From Phoronis australis (lineage: Eukaryota; Phoronida; Phoronidae), in NCBI GenBank assembly GCA_002633005.1, contig NMRA01000615.1, forward strand, positions 3,419-67,418: 64,000 bases of DNA, given 5' to 3'. Under the pieces are notes generated by a model. That model was not told where the DNA came from. It did no database searches and worked only from the letters and a program-made list of their open reading frames with translations. A program made the translations under genes and the position numbers. This document shows, piece by piece, positions 50,001 to 60,195 of the stretch. Position 1 is the first letter of the stretch. Each line of letters begins with the position of its first letter.

Positions 50001-53000
50001 CCCCTGTCGAACAGTACATGAATTACTATTTATTCGTCATCCCAACTTCGCCAACCAGTCTGCGAAAACGTGACGGGACTACTCTACCGTACAAAAACCG
50101 TGTGATTGTGTTCGGTGAAGACATGGATTGGAAAGGGCTTCGCTTTAACGAACAGCCGTACGTAGTTATCTATCAATTGAATTCATAATGGCGAGCATCT
50201 TCATCTGGCTAAGGGGTTAAGGGTCAAGTCGTTTTTTACTTAGTCATGTGAAAACGTTTAAGGCTGCTTAAAATGTCTTAAAACTCAAAAGGAAAAAGTT
50301 TAGTTGGAACATTTTAAACTAAAACGTTTTTAAAAATCATGTGAAAGTTACGCGCTTTGTACATGTAGCTGGAACTTTTTATCTCGCCATTCACAGTGAA
50401 TCTAGACAATACTTATTGAGTGTGACGTAACACAATCCAATTCCTTATAGGTATACTTATGGACTCATGGACGATCTTGCGTGATTATAGTTCGCTTCTT
50501 TTTACTTCTTTATGGCAACGGCAAATTAAGTCGTCTGCTAACAGTTTTTTACCTGATGACGTCATATTGAAATGAGACGCCTCTCGCAAAGTAGCCAACG
50601 AGCCTTGAAAATGTATATAGTTTACGAGTTCACCGCTAGGTTGAATGGATATAGTTGAGAAAAGTGAACAGTAAAATGTCGGTTCTCCCGGTGAATAAGT
50701 ATTTTTGGAGCGCTTCAATTTTGATGAGATTCGTTGTTTCATGCACAATGCGAATGTGATAGGCAAGGTTTCATGAAGGTTTAATAAATCTTGTTTAACA
50801 AGAGCAACATGACGTTAGATAGAATGACAGCATTGTTATTTAGGTCTAAGTTAAGACTAAAATAGTTTCATGAAACGTAACCCTGCTCGAGATTCACTCA
50901 AGCACAATAGTGTTACCAAATAAAAAAGGGAGCTCGCGTTTACCGAAAGGTGTCGCATCGCAAATACAGTGTACACGCGGCAAATACATGTAACTCTTGG
51001 TAACACTCGGCAGCTGTGGTTCAACTCCGTTGAAACATTTTTATTGAGCTTGAATGTGTGAATTTAAGTAGAACGCATGCTTAAGCGAAAATATTCTAGA
51101 TAAAATGTGTTCAATTAATAGTCGTGTGAATATAGCTGTGAATAAAGCTATTGGCTTTTGATGGTTCTTTTAACCAGATTTAGAGGACAGGGACTATTAT
51201 CCCCAATTGATAATGATACAAAATGGCTATTAACAACTTCTGCGCTGTCAACAGGTCTTAAAGTTAAAGACTACGAAGCACCGCCAGATTAGGAATTAAT
51301 TAGTTCCTTCAAAGTTGCCTTTCAAAGCTGCGTCGACCACAGGAGGGTGAAACCTTTAACGTGGCGATTGGGGAAGTCTTAGAAGTTAACTTTTTCTTAT
51401 TTCATCCATTAGAAACTAATATGTGGCAGCCATAAATTTTGACCCGTGAAAGTGGCCCTGGGTTCAATAACATGACGCGTGAAGGCAATCGTAAAATCTG
51501 AACTTAAAAAATGCCAAGCTTGGTTTTGGCCTATTAACAGATATTAAAAACGACTTTCCCATCCAATGCCCTGGAGCATGATAATGCTCTGTAACCCTCG
51601 ACAACCCTCGAGATTTTAGAAAAAAATGAAAACCCCTTTCAAAGTCCGCAAGCGTGACCTTCCTTTTTTTTCGAAGGCAACTTTGGGGAAAGATCTCCCA
51701 CCGGGAACTATGATATCCAGTCGGTCACATGGTTAGTAGGAGTTTTTAGCTGATTCCTGCCTTTATCTTTCAAGACTGACGCCAATGATGGATTGGCAGG
51801 TGACAGAATGAGTTGGCTGAAGTCGTCAAAACACGAGACTTCATTGTCCTTTCTATGAAGCGTCGCATTTTCAATAATGCGCCTACGATTGTATTAGGTA
51901 CATGTACACGTACGACCTAACTTACGACCGTTGATAAAATGGGCGCCAGGGAGTTCAAAACAACTGTTGCCTTGGGAACTAGACTACACCCCTTCTTTTG
52001 CCACCCAAGGTACTAGTCGCCTGCCAAACTACCACTGACTGGCATACTTCATGTATGTGCACCGAATGCTTTGTAGATGATTTTTTCCTCTTGTCCATGG
52101 GATAAGAGTGTTGAAATTAAACAGGACATCTACAAGATTCAGCAAGTTTCTGGGCAAAAAAGCGACTGACTATACATTGTTTTTCGAGTAGAGTCCGTTT
52201 CAGTTCTGGCTGAATCTCGACAAAATCTCGTCAGGTATCCATGTTATCGAAATTGAGTCACCTAACTGCGCAACTTCTTTGGATAAATAAACAGTTAGCT
52301 ACTAAGCGCTACAACGTCATCTTGAACTCGGACAAAACTTCAACAAGAACGCAACGTGTATTTTATAATGGCAAAATTTCGACATACATGTAACGGCCAA
52401 ATAATTCTGCCGAACCCAGTCTAGTTTATTTTGAAAATTGCACTAATATGTATACATGTGGTGGTCAATTTAGCCATTCACAACCGATTTGACGCCGCCG
52501 CCCTCTGTTGTGCAGCTTGTAAGATTTGTTCTCATTAGTTGCTATTATCTTGCCGCTTTCTCTCCGACTCTGCTGCCTTTCGACGAAGGTGCAATGATGA
52601 AAAGCAATACATCTTTTCACGGTGTTTAACTCTGATGCTATTGCGACACATATTACATGACCATCTCCACACGTTATAGATTCAAAGACGCCGAAGTCAA
52701 GCGCGAAAAAGATTTGACTTATGGATTGAGAGACAATGTTCCACCTGGTGCTCACGAGCTAACACATGTGAAGCCAAACGTCAACTTCGGGGTAGTGGTC
52801 ACTGGCGTGAACTCGCGCGGCGACGGTTATGCATTTCCGGCTGGTTTACGACACGCGCTGACACACCAGGCCTGCGAGCCGACGAAAGGAGACTCACCCG
52901 GGGACGGAGTCGATAACGACTGTGATGGTAAGACGGACGAGGAGGTGTTAAACTCTTCGGACGACGACAACGACGGCAAAACGGATGAAGATTTAGCGGA

Positions 53001-53047
53001 CGAGAGCAAGTCATACAAGAGAACCGGTCGTGTTACTCCAATCTTCG
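43906..53047 (+). CDS. Gene C: IgGFc-binding-like protein, exons 2 to 6
   Basis: Exons 43906-44065, 47072-47227, 48559-48844, 49601-50157 and 52680-53047 join in frame (phases 2, 2, 0, 2) to about 508 codons. They cover the whole IgGFc-binding-like domain and the acidic stalk with GDGVDNDCDGKTDEE and DDDNDGKTDED. No leader exon was identified. The last exon ends at a good donor (GTAAGA, phase 1), yet no transmembrane exon like those at 8819 and 35441 can be found up to position 64000. Reading through the donor adds about 28 residues and stops at 53133, which would give a form without a membrane anchor. A 2.1-kb foldback element begins about 0.9 kb downstream and may mark the rearrangement. 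The ligand is unknown. Confidence 0.75.
44246..44328. repeat. Inverted flank of the CAGCTAGCTGGCTGGC repeat
   Basis: GCCAGCTAGCTGTATGAAGA followed by CTATCGTCAAAAT is the complement of the motif reiterated at 46260-46690. It lies just outside the left arm of the foldback at 44329. Confidence 0.55.
44329..45430. repeat. 1.1-kb long inverted repeat (foldback)
   Basis: The left arm (about 44329-44808) begins ATGGCGTTCTACCGTTATTC and its diverged complement (about 44861-45430) ends GAATAACGGTAGAACGTC. Central landmarks match in inverse order (CACAGTGGTACC against GGTACCACTGTG). The loop is about 50 bases. It lies in intron 2 of gene C. The open frame 44329-44646 is a by-product of the repeat. 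Confidence 0.8.
45700..46130. repeat. Extra half copy of the foldback arm
   Basis: It has the same orientation and landmarks as the right arm of 44329-45430 (CCGTTTAAGTGAAAAACAAT, CGACATCTCTCGGGAGGTGA, TTTAGCAGCAGAATAACGG). A shorter fragment with CATCTCTCGGGAGATGATG is at 46796-46890. Confidence 0.7.
46260..46690. repeat. Degenerate tandem repeat around AGCTAGCTGGCTGGC
   Basis: Five or six imperfect units of about 60 to 110 bases share TGTATTTTGAC, a (A/T)GTCTTCAT block and AGCTAGCTGG, mixed with ACATGTACATGTA words. Confidence 0.6.
47072..47227 (+). CDS. Gene C exon 3
   Basis: The acceptor is GAACATAG and the donor GTACGT. It encodes VPDEEVVVQPDVETVHPV and a segment ending ADKKIALYVMNT, the counterpart of gene B exon 3. 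Length (156 bases) and phases (2 and 2) are identical to that exon. Confidence 0.85.
47438..47590. repeat. Small MITE with GGGTAGAGTTCA termini
   Basis: GGGTAGAGTTCAATAACGGG at the left is answered by CTACTGAACTCTACCC at the right, and AGGACTTCGCTAAA by TTTAGCGAGGTCCT inside. No clear target duplication. Confidence 0.6.
47600..48558. other. Intron 3 of gene C, remainder
   Basis: No exon supported. Confidence 0.5.
48559..48844 (+). CDS. Gene C exon 4
   Basis: The acceptor is GATTTACAG and the donor GTAAGC. It begins PENGGSEGFLVLSTEALGTH and ends YPGDRIFVDLPPYG. It is two codons shorter than gene B exon 4 and otherwise collinear with it. Confidence 0.88.
48850..49600. other. Intron 4 of gene C
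   Basis: No exon supported. The frame upstream of 49601 is open but is not part of the gene B counterpart. Confidence 0.5.
49601..50157 (+). CDS. Gene C exon 5
   Basis: The acceptor is TGTTTCTCAG and the donor GTACGT (phase 2). It opens VYHISQHAFKESYTVYSTLP and includes GHMVEMIPPYGQFGHRAHVH and LLYVPPVEQYMNYYLF, the H-x-x-E-x-x-P-P and V-P-P-V-E-Q landmarks of IgGFc-binding domains. An open frame on the other strand (49744-50019) is a shadow. Confidence 0.88.
50165..52679. other. Intron 5 of gene C
   Basis: 2.5 kb without further exon. It has a fragment at about 51467-51540 with weak resemblance to the MITE at 47438. Confidence 0.5.
52680..53047 (+). CDS. Gene C exon 6: end of IgGFc-like domain and acidic stalk
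   Basis: The acceptor is CGTTATAG and the donor GTAAGA. It encodes FKDAEVKREKDLTYGL, then HELTHVKPNVNFGVVVTG, GYAFPAGLRHALTHQACE and the two acidic metal-binding-like motifs. It has the same length as gene A exon 6 (368 bases) and shares RHALTHQACE with it. If the donor is not used, the frame continues GKSVWRRGFINSF to a stop at 53133. Confidence 0.87.
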
Positions 53048-53049
53048 GT

Positions 53050-53954
53050 AAGAGTGTTTGGAGGCGTGGTTTTATCAATAGTTTTCGAAAAATGAGAGCA
53101 AGTATAATACGCTTTTTACGCCAAGGTCCTTAATGATTAAAACTGTTCAACTGAGATTCGTGTTCTAGCAAACTAAACAAAACAGCTACAGATCCAGAAC
53201 AACAACTCTGTACATGGACTTGATCACGACATCTAGGAAGATGTTATGTCAATGGCCTTATTAGAGTTGTACTCCGCCAGTTTCTCCAGTTCAACCGGCT
53301 AAGGCATGTGATTGGTTCTATATGACGACTTGCAACTTACATGTGTAGACACATGACGCCCTTTTAGATTTAAATTTCCATTCTTTGTGCGGTGGTATAC
53401 TGTACAGCAGTCGAGTCGTCTCATTGTGTGGCTCACGGCCAACAAACGAATAGTGATTGTTTCACTTTTCTTTTGTTGTAGTTAACCGGTTTTTCTCATT
53501 CAAACAACAATGAAACGTCCAATTTTAAACAAATGGTTTGTTTTTGTTTGTTGTGCGCAGTGTCTTAAATTGGCGGGAAATAACATGTTGCCTCGTACAG
53601 GTAACCATTAGCTCTGCCACCCCGTTCCCTCAACCCCAACAAAAGAGAAGCCGGTCGCACAAGTCGTGATAAGGAAATCAAGTGCCTTCCCCGGTTCGTA
53701 AAGAGTAAGCGGCGAATTTGTTCGAATGGGGCCACTGTTCTGTAAACATCCTCAGCACGTTTAAATAAGTCTGTTCTATGCAAATGTTGCTAAACTGACA
53801 GGCGTGGATAACGTTTTGGGCAAATGAATTGACGCCAATGGAATAAATCCACGCACCTCCAAGCAAGAAACCCAGTCAACACGTTTTAGCTCATTAAAGT
53901 TTTTTTCTATCAGGGGGGTTGTTCATCTTGCAAAACCCATGTTTAGGCTCTAGA
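53050..53954. other. Sequence downstream of gene C exon 6
   Basis: No exon supported. In particular, no hydrophobic helix exon with a phase-1 acceptor. Confidence 0.5.
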
Positions 53955-56093
53955 ACTAGACCGGCAGCCCAGAGCACTTAACGAGGTACCAACTTTGCAC
54001 TTAGAATCATTGGTATATACGGGAATGGAGGTCTTCCGTTGTCTGCACTCTGGGTGTGACCCCCAGGGACCTTACAAGGGAGCTAGATATTCAAGGCACC
54101 GCCCAAAACTGATTTAAAACGGACAATAGTACCGCACAGAACACCGCATGACCCATGACAGACAAATTACACTCTCGGGAATGGGTCCCGCAGAAACCAA
54201 AAAAGGACCCCCCCCAAAAAAAAAAAATGAGCGCGCTCCTATACATTCGAGGTACCACAAAAAATTCCACTCGATTCAATACATGTCACTGATCACTAAA
54301 TGCACCATGACAGAAAAAATACACTCTGAGCTGTGCCCACTAGAAACCTCCCCAAAATACGAACCACGGCGTGCCATTGAAAATTTGAGCTAGATTAGAT
54401 ATTCGAAGTACCAGCTAAAACTGATTTAAAAAGAAACAATATCGCACTGAACACCAAATTACCCTAGACAAACAAATCGCACTCTGGAATGGGCTTGGTA
54501 CAACCTAGAGTGCATTTTATCTGGCATGAGACATTTACAGGCGATTTCACACAGGTGGTCTAACAAAACCAAGTTTAAGACTTAAACCTGGTCTAATTTT
54601 AGACCTGACATGCTTTTCACCAATTGAATGAACATGGTTTAAGAGTCTGAAAGCCTGGTTTTGCTAAACCAGGGAGCTGGTTCAGTAAAACCAGGTTTAA
54701 AGTATTAAAGGCACCCCATTGTGTCGAGCTGGGTAAACCCAACAAAAAAACTACTGAAGTGCTTCAATGAAACCTTGATCACGTGGGTATACAATGGCAT
54801 ACACTAGTAGACTTAGCGCAGACAGTTACGAAAAGGGTCTAAATGCTTTTCTTATGAGGAAAAATTTAATTTCTGTGCCCAACACACACACACATCAAAG
54901 AACGTGCTCATGATTAGATGTAACATGATGAATGCCCAAATTTATTTCCGTGTCATTTTAGTGTTTATTTTTCGCGGCCAAAGGGGAGGGGCAAGATCCC
55001 TTCCCGGCAACATTAAATCGGAGAACAGTGGAGGTCGAACTCAGAAGAATCAGAAGATGCTGTCTTAAGTCAAATCCGTAGTGCTTACGACAATGACGCC
55101 CTACTCGACCAGTCGTATTCTGAGGAATCCGCAGGCAGGACACACTCCAGCACGTACTGGTCTGCGCATAGGCTGGTAAAGGGGGGTCAAGGTGTCCGGA
55201 GCCCCCTTTTTCCCTTGATTTTGGTGATATCAAATCTATAATTTTCAATTTGTTGACTTGATCCTCCCTTTCAAAAAGTCCTTGACCGCCCCCCCCCCTT
55301 TAAAAATCCGCCCCTGCTACAATTGATCTTGTGTCGTAGTAAAACTGAGTATTGAAAATAGTCCATTTTCGCTCTAAAACTGCGTCGCAAAAGCACTCAG
55401 CGGATTATTCAGTTGTACCCATACTATGCAAGTCTGACATATTTTTACATACGTCAGACCCAGGTTTAACTTAAAATTAAGTTAAACCTGGGTCTGACCA
55501 AGTCTAAAGTTAAACATAGTTTAAGATACAGGTCTAAAGAATATAGACCTCCTTGGTGAAATGAAAACTGACTTAGACCAGGTCTAAACTGGAGTTAAAC
55601 CAGGTTTTACTTGACCACTGGTCTAAAACTTAAACCACCTTTATGAAATGCACATTATCGTTAAACCTTGTCTAAGTTCAGTTTAAACCAGGTTTAATTT
55701 TAAACCACCTTTATAAATCGGCTGTTGGTGGTCAATGGCATGTATTAAATCACATGGAATTGGTTTTTTGTGATACCTCGAATGTACAGGTGTGAGTTAG
55801 ATCATTTTTGGGGGTACAGAGTATGATTTGTCTGTCATGGGTCATTCGGTGTTCAGTGCGGTACTATTGTCCGTTTTTAAACTGATTTAAATATCAGTTT
55901 TGGCCAGTACCTCCAATAACTAATCTAGTTCATTTTTGGCCCCTTGTAAGGTCCCCAGGAGTCACATCCGGAGTTGAGACAACGGTAGACGTGCATTTCT
56001 GTAAATACTGAGGTGGGCTCTAAGTGCTCCTATTGTCAGACGTTGGTACCTTGTTCATCTATGCTAATTGCTCTGAGCTGCCGGTCTAACCTT
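53955..56093. mobile_element. 2.1-kb foldback element
   Basis: The termini are inverted: TAGACCGGCAGCCCAGAGCA on the left and TGCTCTGAGCTGCCGGTCTA-type sequence on the right. Inner landmarks follow in mirror order (GGTACCAA, CGTTGTCT, CCTTACAAGGG against CCCTTGTAAGG, CAGACAAAT against ATTTGTCTG, and GTTTAAACC-type blocks). The arms are several hundred bases. The interior holds a nested fragment with an hAT-like end (CCCCCCTTTAAAAATCCGCC near 55290). No transposase frame was found. Confidence 0.75.
55455..55496. repeat. 42-base perfect palindrome
   Basis: CAGACCCAGGTTTAACTT, then AAAATT, then the exact complement of the first arm. It lies inside the foldback at 53955 and uses the same GGTTTAA vocabulary as its arms. 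Confidence 0.85.
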
Positions 56094-56689
56094 GTCAACA
56101 TGAAGTGAAGGTTTGATTCCNGGAAACGTTCAAAACGGCCGCAAACCTTGTGAAAATTGTGCAAGCAGTCTTCGGGACTTATATTCGGGAATCAGTGTAT
56201 TTATATTCTAAAATCTTCAGAAGCTCAAACCGAGGTAGATGGTAGGCCTACGTTCGAAAACGGAGACGTGAGGTAAACTTTCAATAAAGCATCACAAAAA
56301 GTGTATGTTTAGCGTAAATCTATCAACGTTAGTACATGCAGGTGTTGTCAATTATCTCTTAACAACTTTATCTGTTTACTGTGATGAAATATGTGCTCTT
56401 GGAATATAGCTGCTATTTTAATTTAGTTGTTTTTCGTGTTTGTTGGCGAATTACTTTATAACTGCACAAGTGATGATCAAATGCAAAGTGGTTGCCGTTT
56501 AGAGACTTCCGGGTGCTTTGTAACAAGTTTCAATTCAAAGGAAGGATTAAAAAGTGATCACTAGAAAAAAATTTCAGTTACATCTTTTGTTCGTTTTTCG
56601 ACAGGAATCGATGCATGTTTTACTCCAGAATCTCAGGATAGCGGTATGTCCCTTCAACAGGCTCCAATACGTTAGAGTTGGCGAGGCCT
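56094..56689. other. Non-coding stretch
   Basis: No exon supported. Single N at 56121. Confidence 0.5.
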
Positions 56690-57110
56690 GATTAAGGGTC
56701 TACTTCTAACCTTTGTACTCGAAACGAACTCGAATTTATTTTTTGGCAATTTCTCTGCTCCTTTCGTGCGAAATCAACATAAGTGGTTATAAGACTGTGC
56801 TCGAATACATTATATTTTATGCATATGAGTTTCAAATCTAAGTTTGCACTTAAAAATCCTAATATTCGTGCTACAAACTCGAGTAAAAACTCTAAATTTC
56901 GAGTTCAAACTCGACCTTTTAGCCTTAATGTTGGGTTTATCAACTGCAAACTAGGACTAATAAATTATCCACGTAAGTCATTATGTACTCGAGCATAGAA
57001 TAATAGACACTTACATGTATCTTTAGTTCCTACAAAAGCAGTGTAGAAAGTGCCAAACATAATTTCGAGTTCCATTTTGAGTAAAAAGATTAGAGACTGG
57101 GCCCACACAG
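56690..57110. mobile_element. Palindromic MITE, copy 1
   Basis: Its two halves are diverged inverted copies of each other (CTAACCTTTGTACTCGAAAC at the left against the complement of a GTTCCATTTTGAGTAAAAAG-type block at the right). The whole unit matches 59788-60195 in inverse orientation, sharing blocks such as CTAATCTTTTTAC and AAATTATGTTTGGCA. Confidence 0.7.
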
Positions 57111-57119
57111 TCGTAAACA

Positions 57120-57810
57120 ACTCCGGGCCAAACTCGAGATGTCGAGGAAATAATTCACACGATGTTATATTGGCAAGAAAAACATACCCAGTGGGGATTT
57201 GGATTTTTAAAAATCTGTGACCGAATAACTGAAATCACAAGTTCAAATGACACGCGAAAGACTTTGCTAATTACCTTTATACATCATTAATGTTTGTATC
57301 TCCCTATACAATGGACGGGTTCAACACGACAACAGGCAGTTCAAATGTGTCTGGATTGCAGATTTGGGGGGGGGGNGTAGCTGAAAAAATTTTGTCGTGG
57401 TGGCTGTCGTTGGTTTGGAAGTTCAAATACACAAATCGAGTCTCTGAGGCAATTCGGCCGCCGCGTGTTACACTCTTTCACAGAGCTACGAAAAGTATCA
57501 CAGCGGAATGTTTTTTATCATGGCTTCTGATTGGTTAAAGAAATGAAACCGACGTCATATCATTCAGTCATTCCCGATGGTTGAAATCTGGGAAATCCCT
57601 TTCAGTTTATTGTTACGTAGTACGGCGACCGCCTTTGACTTGAATAGTTGCAATTTATTAAAACGGGCTGAAATCGAAGTAAACAAAATCAAAGGAACCC
57701 CGAATCCGTAGCTAATCCCAAACAAGTACAGTGTATAGAAGCGTGTGCAAGTGGTGGCGATGTGATCGATTTTGCCTTTTTTGAACATCTACATTTAAAG
57801 GAATTGTTCA
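57120..57810. other. Non-coding stretch
   Basis: No exon supported. A G-run with a single N at 57376 resembles the hAT-like left terminus (GATTTGGGGGG). Confidence 0.45.
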
Positions 57811-57815
57811 CATGT

Positions 57816-57821
57816 TTTATT
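57816..57821 (-). promoter_or_regulatory. AATAAA two bases after the minus-strand stop
   Basis: On the minus strand the sequence reads TGA TC AATAAA, so the hexamer almost touches the stop codon of the death-fold exon. If used, the 3' UTR would be only a few tens of bases long. Confidence 0.4.
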
Positions 57822-57823
57822 GA

Positions 57824-58329
57824 TCAAATATACAAGTCAGACTCTACATTATTTCTTAGATATTCGCGTTTGCCTACTCCGTAGCGTAAAGGTCTAATCT
57901 TGTGCTCACATATCATACCGTGTGTCAGCAGTCTCACCCATTCAGAGGCAGGAATATGCTTTAGGTCTTCACATAGGACAAAACTACCCCTTTTCGCAAC
58001 TTTTCCCAGCATATTTCCTAAATACATGAAATCCCTGATTCCTCGTCCGCTTGATCTTGGACTTGACCGTGGTGACGGTGTCAATTGTTTACCATTATGC
58101 ATGTCCTGTCCGTACAGTGGAGACATTCGTCGGACAGAACTAACTTCTGGCAAGATTTTTACAAACTCTTTTAGCGTGGGATTTCTGGCGGACCCACGGG
58201 TCAATATGTAGAGAATACGGCTCACGTAATCCCGGGAGGTTGCGAAGTCGCTTGACATCTGCGTGACTCTGTCTCCAGTATCCGCCAGTTCCTCCCAACC
58301 ACCTAGACCATCGTATCTCAGGGGAAACA
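57824..58329 (-). CDS. Terminal exon of a possible death-fold protein
   Basis: On the minus strand, an acceptor (GTTTTCTTTTCAG) opens a frame of about 168 codons ending in TGA. The first 60 residues (FPLRYDGLGGWEELADTGD, then RILYILTRG, then NPTLKEFVKIL) have the death-domain layout: G-W-x-x-L-A at the first helices, a long middle helix and N-P-T-L-x-x-F-x-x-I-L near the end. This is the form seen in adaptor and IRAK-like proteins. The remaining 100 residues include a serine/proline linker (SPRSSPRSSGRG) and a basic region I do not recognise. Entry is phase 1. No upstream exons were found at higher coordinates in the window. The domain call is by pattern only and could be wrong. Confidence 0.5.
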
Positions 58330-58339
58330 CTGAAAAGAA

Positions 58340-58865
58340 AACAGCACGTGTAAAACCTAGTCCAATAAGGCAGTAACAGAAGGTATTTAAGATTGTTTAT
58401 TTTGAAGTTTATACATGTTCCCGGGCCCATAGTCAGCTGTTAATGCGCTCTGCCGCGTGCTTTCCCTTCAGGGGCTACTTTCCTTTGCTTTAATTGTTCT
58501 CCAGAAATCGTTGGTCTTCGTTGTAAATGTCTCAAGCTGAAATTAATAGTTTGGTTAACATCTTGGAACTGTACATACATGTAGTTAGTGACTTACGGAC
58601 ATTTTCGAAATCGTATGAGTTGCTAAATTAGCTACAGTTGACATCTGCTGCTCTTCAATCCAGTTCCCACCGAAAGGGTGCCGGTAAAGAATACTGCGCT
58701 TGTTTCGTGCATCCTTATTTTAAACAAGAGTGTATCATGATTTTGAAACGTTCGAAATGCACTGGAAAAAATGTAATAACAAGTAACTACGGAGATCAAG
58801 GGCTGAGGTCAAGTATTGGCCAGTGATGTCGATATTTGCTTTTGTTATTAAATAGGCGTCGTAAA
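58340..58865. other. Intron or upstream sequence of the minus-strand gene
   Basis: No further minus-strand exon supported. Confidence 0.4.
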
Positions 58866-59077
58866 ATACGCAATGTCCAAAAACGAATTAACGTTGGAAA
58901 ACGGGTTCAGGAATTATAGTTTGAAGGCTTAAATTTTTGTGCCCAAGAAGAACACCGCTTCTTCACAAAAATCAGAAAAGCTAAAAACTATGTAAAGTGT
59001 ACAAACTTTATATACGATATGAGTTTTGAGGATTTTTAGTACGGGATTGGTCATTTTTGGTGGAGATAAACCCGGAA
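58866..59077. repeat. 212-bp duplicate flanking a gap, copy 1
   Basis: It matches 59079-59290 with about three substitutions and is separated from it by a single N at 59078. Probably two overlapping contig ends or alleles that were not merged. Confidence 0.9.
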
Positions 59078-59078
59078 N

Positions 59079-59290
59079 ATACGCAATGTCCAAAAACGAA
59101 TTAACGTTGGAAAAAGGGTTCAGGAATTATAGTTTGAAGGCTTAAATTTTTGTGCCCAAGAAGAACACCGCTTCTTCACAAAAATCAGAAAAGCTAAAAA
59201 CTATGTGAAGTGTACTAACTTTATATACGATATGAGTTTTGAGGATTTTTAGTACGGGATTGGTCATTTTTGGTGGAGATAAACCCGGAA
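59079..59290. repeat. 212-bp duplicate flanking a gap, copy 2
   Basis: Second copy of 58866-59077, starting right after the N. The true sequence is likely 213 bases shorter here. Confidence 0.9.
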
Positions 59291-59787
59291 GAGTAGTTTC
59301 TCGGGCCTGAAGTTCAGAACACCCGAACATAGGTTAATCGCGTACACCGCAGTCAAAGATTGCCATGTAAACTTACAAATGGTAAGTTTAACGATTCGTG
59401 TTTATGTATTATTATTTTTATTGTGTAATTGGTATAACAGCCAACAGACCAACTCCTACAGGTATTGCGACTTGCTGAGTTTAATTCATTTTACATCTTA
59501 AACGCTCCTGAGTGATCAGTTATTATGAACCTCTCTCTTTGATTGCCTTTCGTAATTATCTTTGTCGTCATTGTCATAATCACCGTTATCACGTTGTTAA
59601 AAATGGTCCATGTCTTGGACTTTTTCCGAATGACGTAACCACGAAGGTAATTTAGCACTTGAAGTTTTACAAAATTATGTGTTAGGATTAATCGGTGTGC
59701 CCTCGCTGTGTGTCCCCAGGGAGTTGAGAAGGATTTCGATGGCGAGGTAATAATTTTCGAAGTGTTTAGTAATTACAGCGCTACGTA

Positions 59788-60195
59788 AATCTGGGCCGGG
59801 TTCTAATCTTTTTACACAAAATGGATTTCGAAATTATGTTTGGCATTTTCTACTCTACTTTTGTGCGAACTCAAGATAAGTGTCCATTATTCTATGGTCG
59901 AGTACACAATGTTTTACGTGGATAATTTTTAGTCCTAGTTTGCAGTACCCAAGTTTGAGGCTTAAAGTTTGAGTTTGAAATCAGAATTTCGAGATTTTAT
60001 TCGAGTTTGTAGCACGAATATAAGAATCATCAAGTGTAAACGCGGACTAAAAGCTCATATGCCTAAACTATAATGTATTGGAGCACGGTCTAATTAGCTA
60101 ATAGCCACTTAGTTACCTTGAGTTCGCGCAAACGTAGCACAGAAATTGCCAAATGCTGATTATTTCGATTAGATTCTGAGCCCTGGCCTCATTAT
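59788..60195. mobile_element. Palindromic MITE, copy 2
   Basis: Inverse-orientation relative of 56690-57110, with the same blocks and the same internal symmetry. Together the two bracket the death-fold exon. Confidence 0.7.

Noticed and set aside
54958-55248. Cysteine-containing minus-strand frame that might be a RING-type finger
   Set aside because: The cysteine and histidine spacing does not fit a RING pattern, and it lies in a nested repeat fragment with an hAT-like end.
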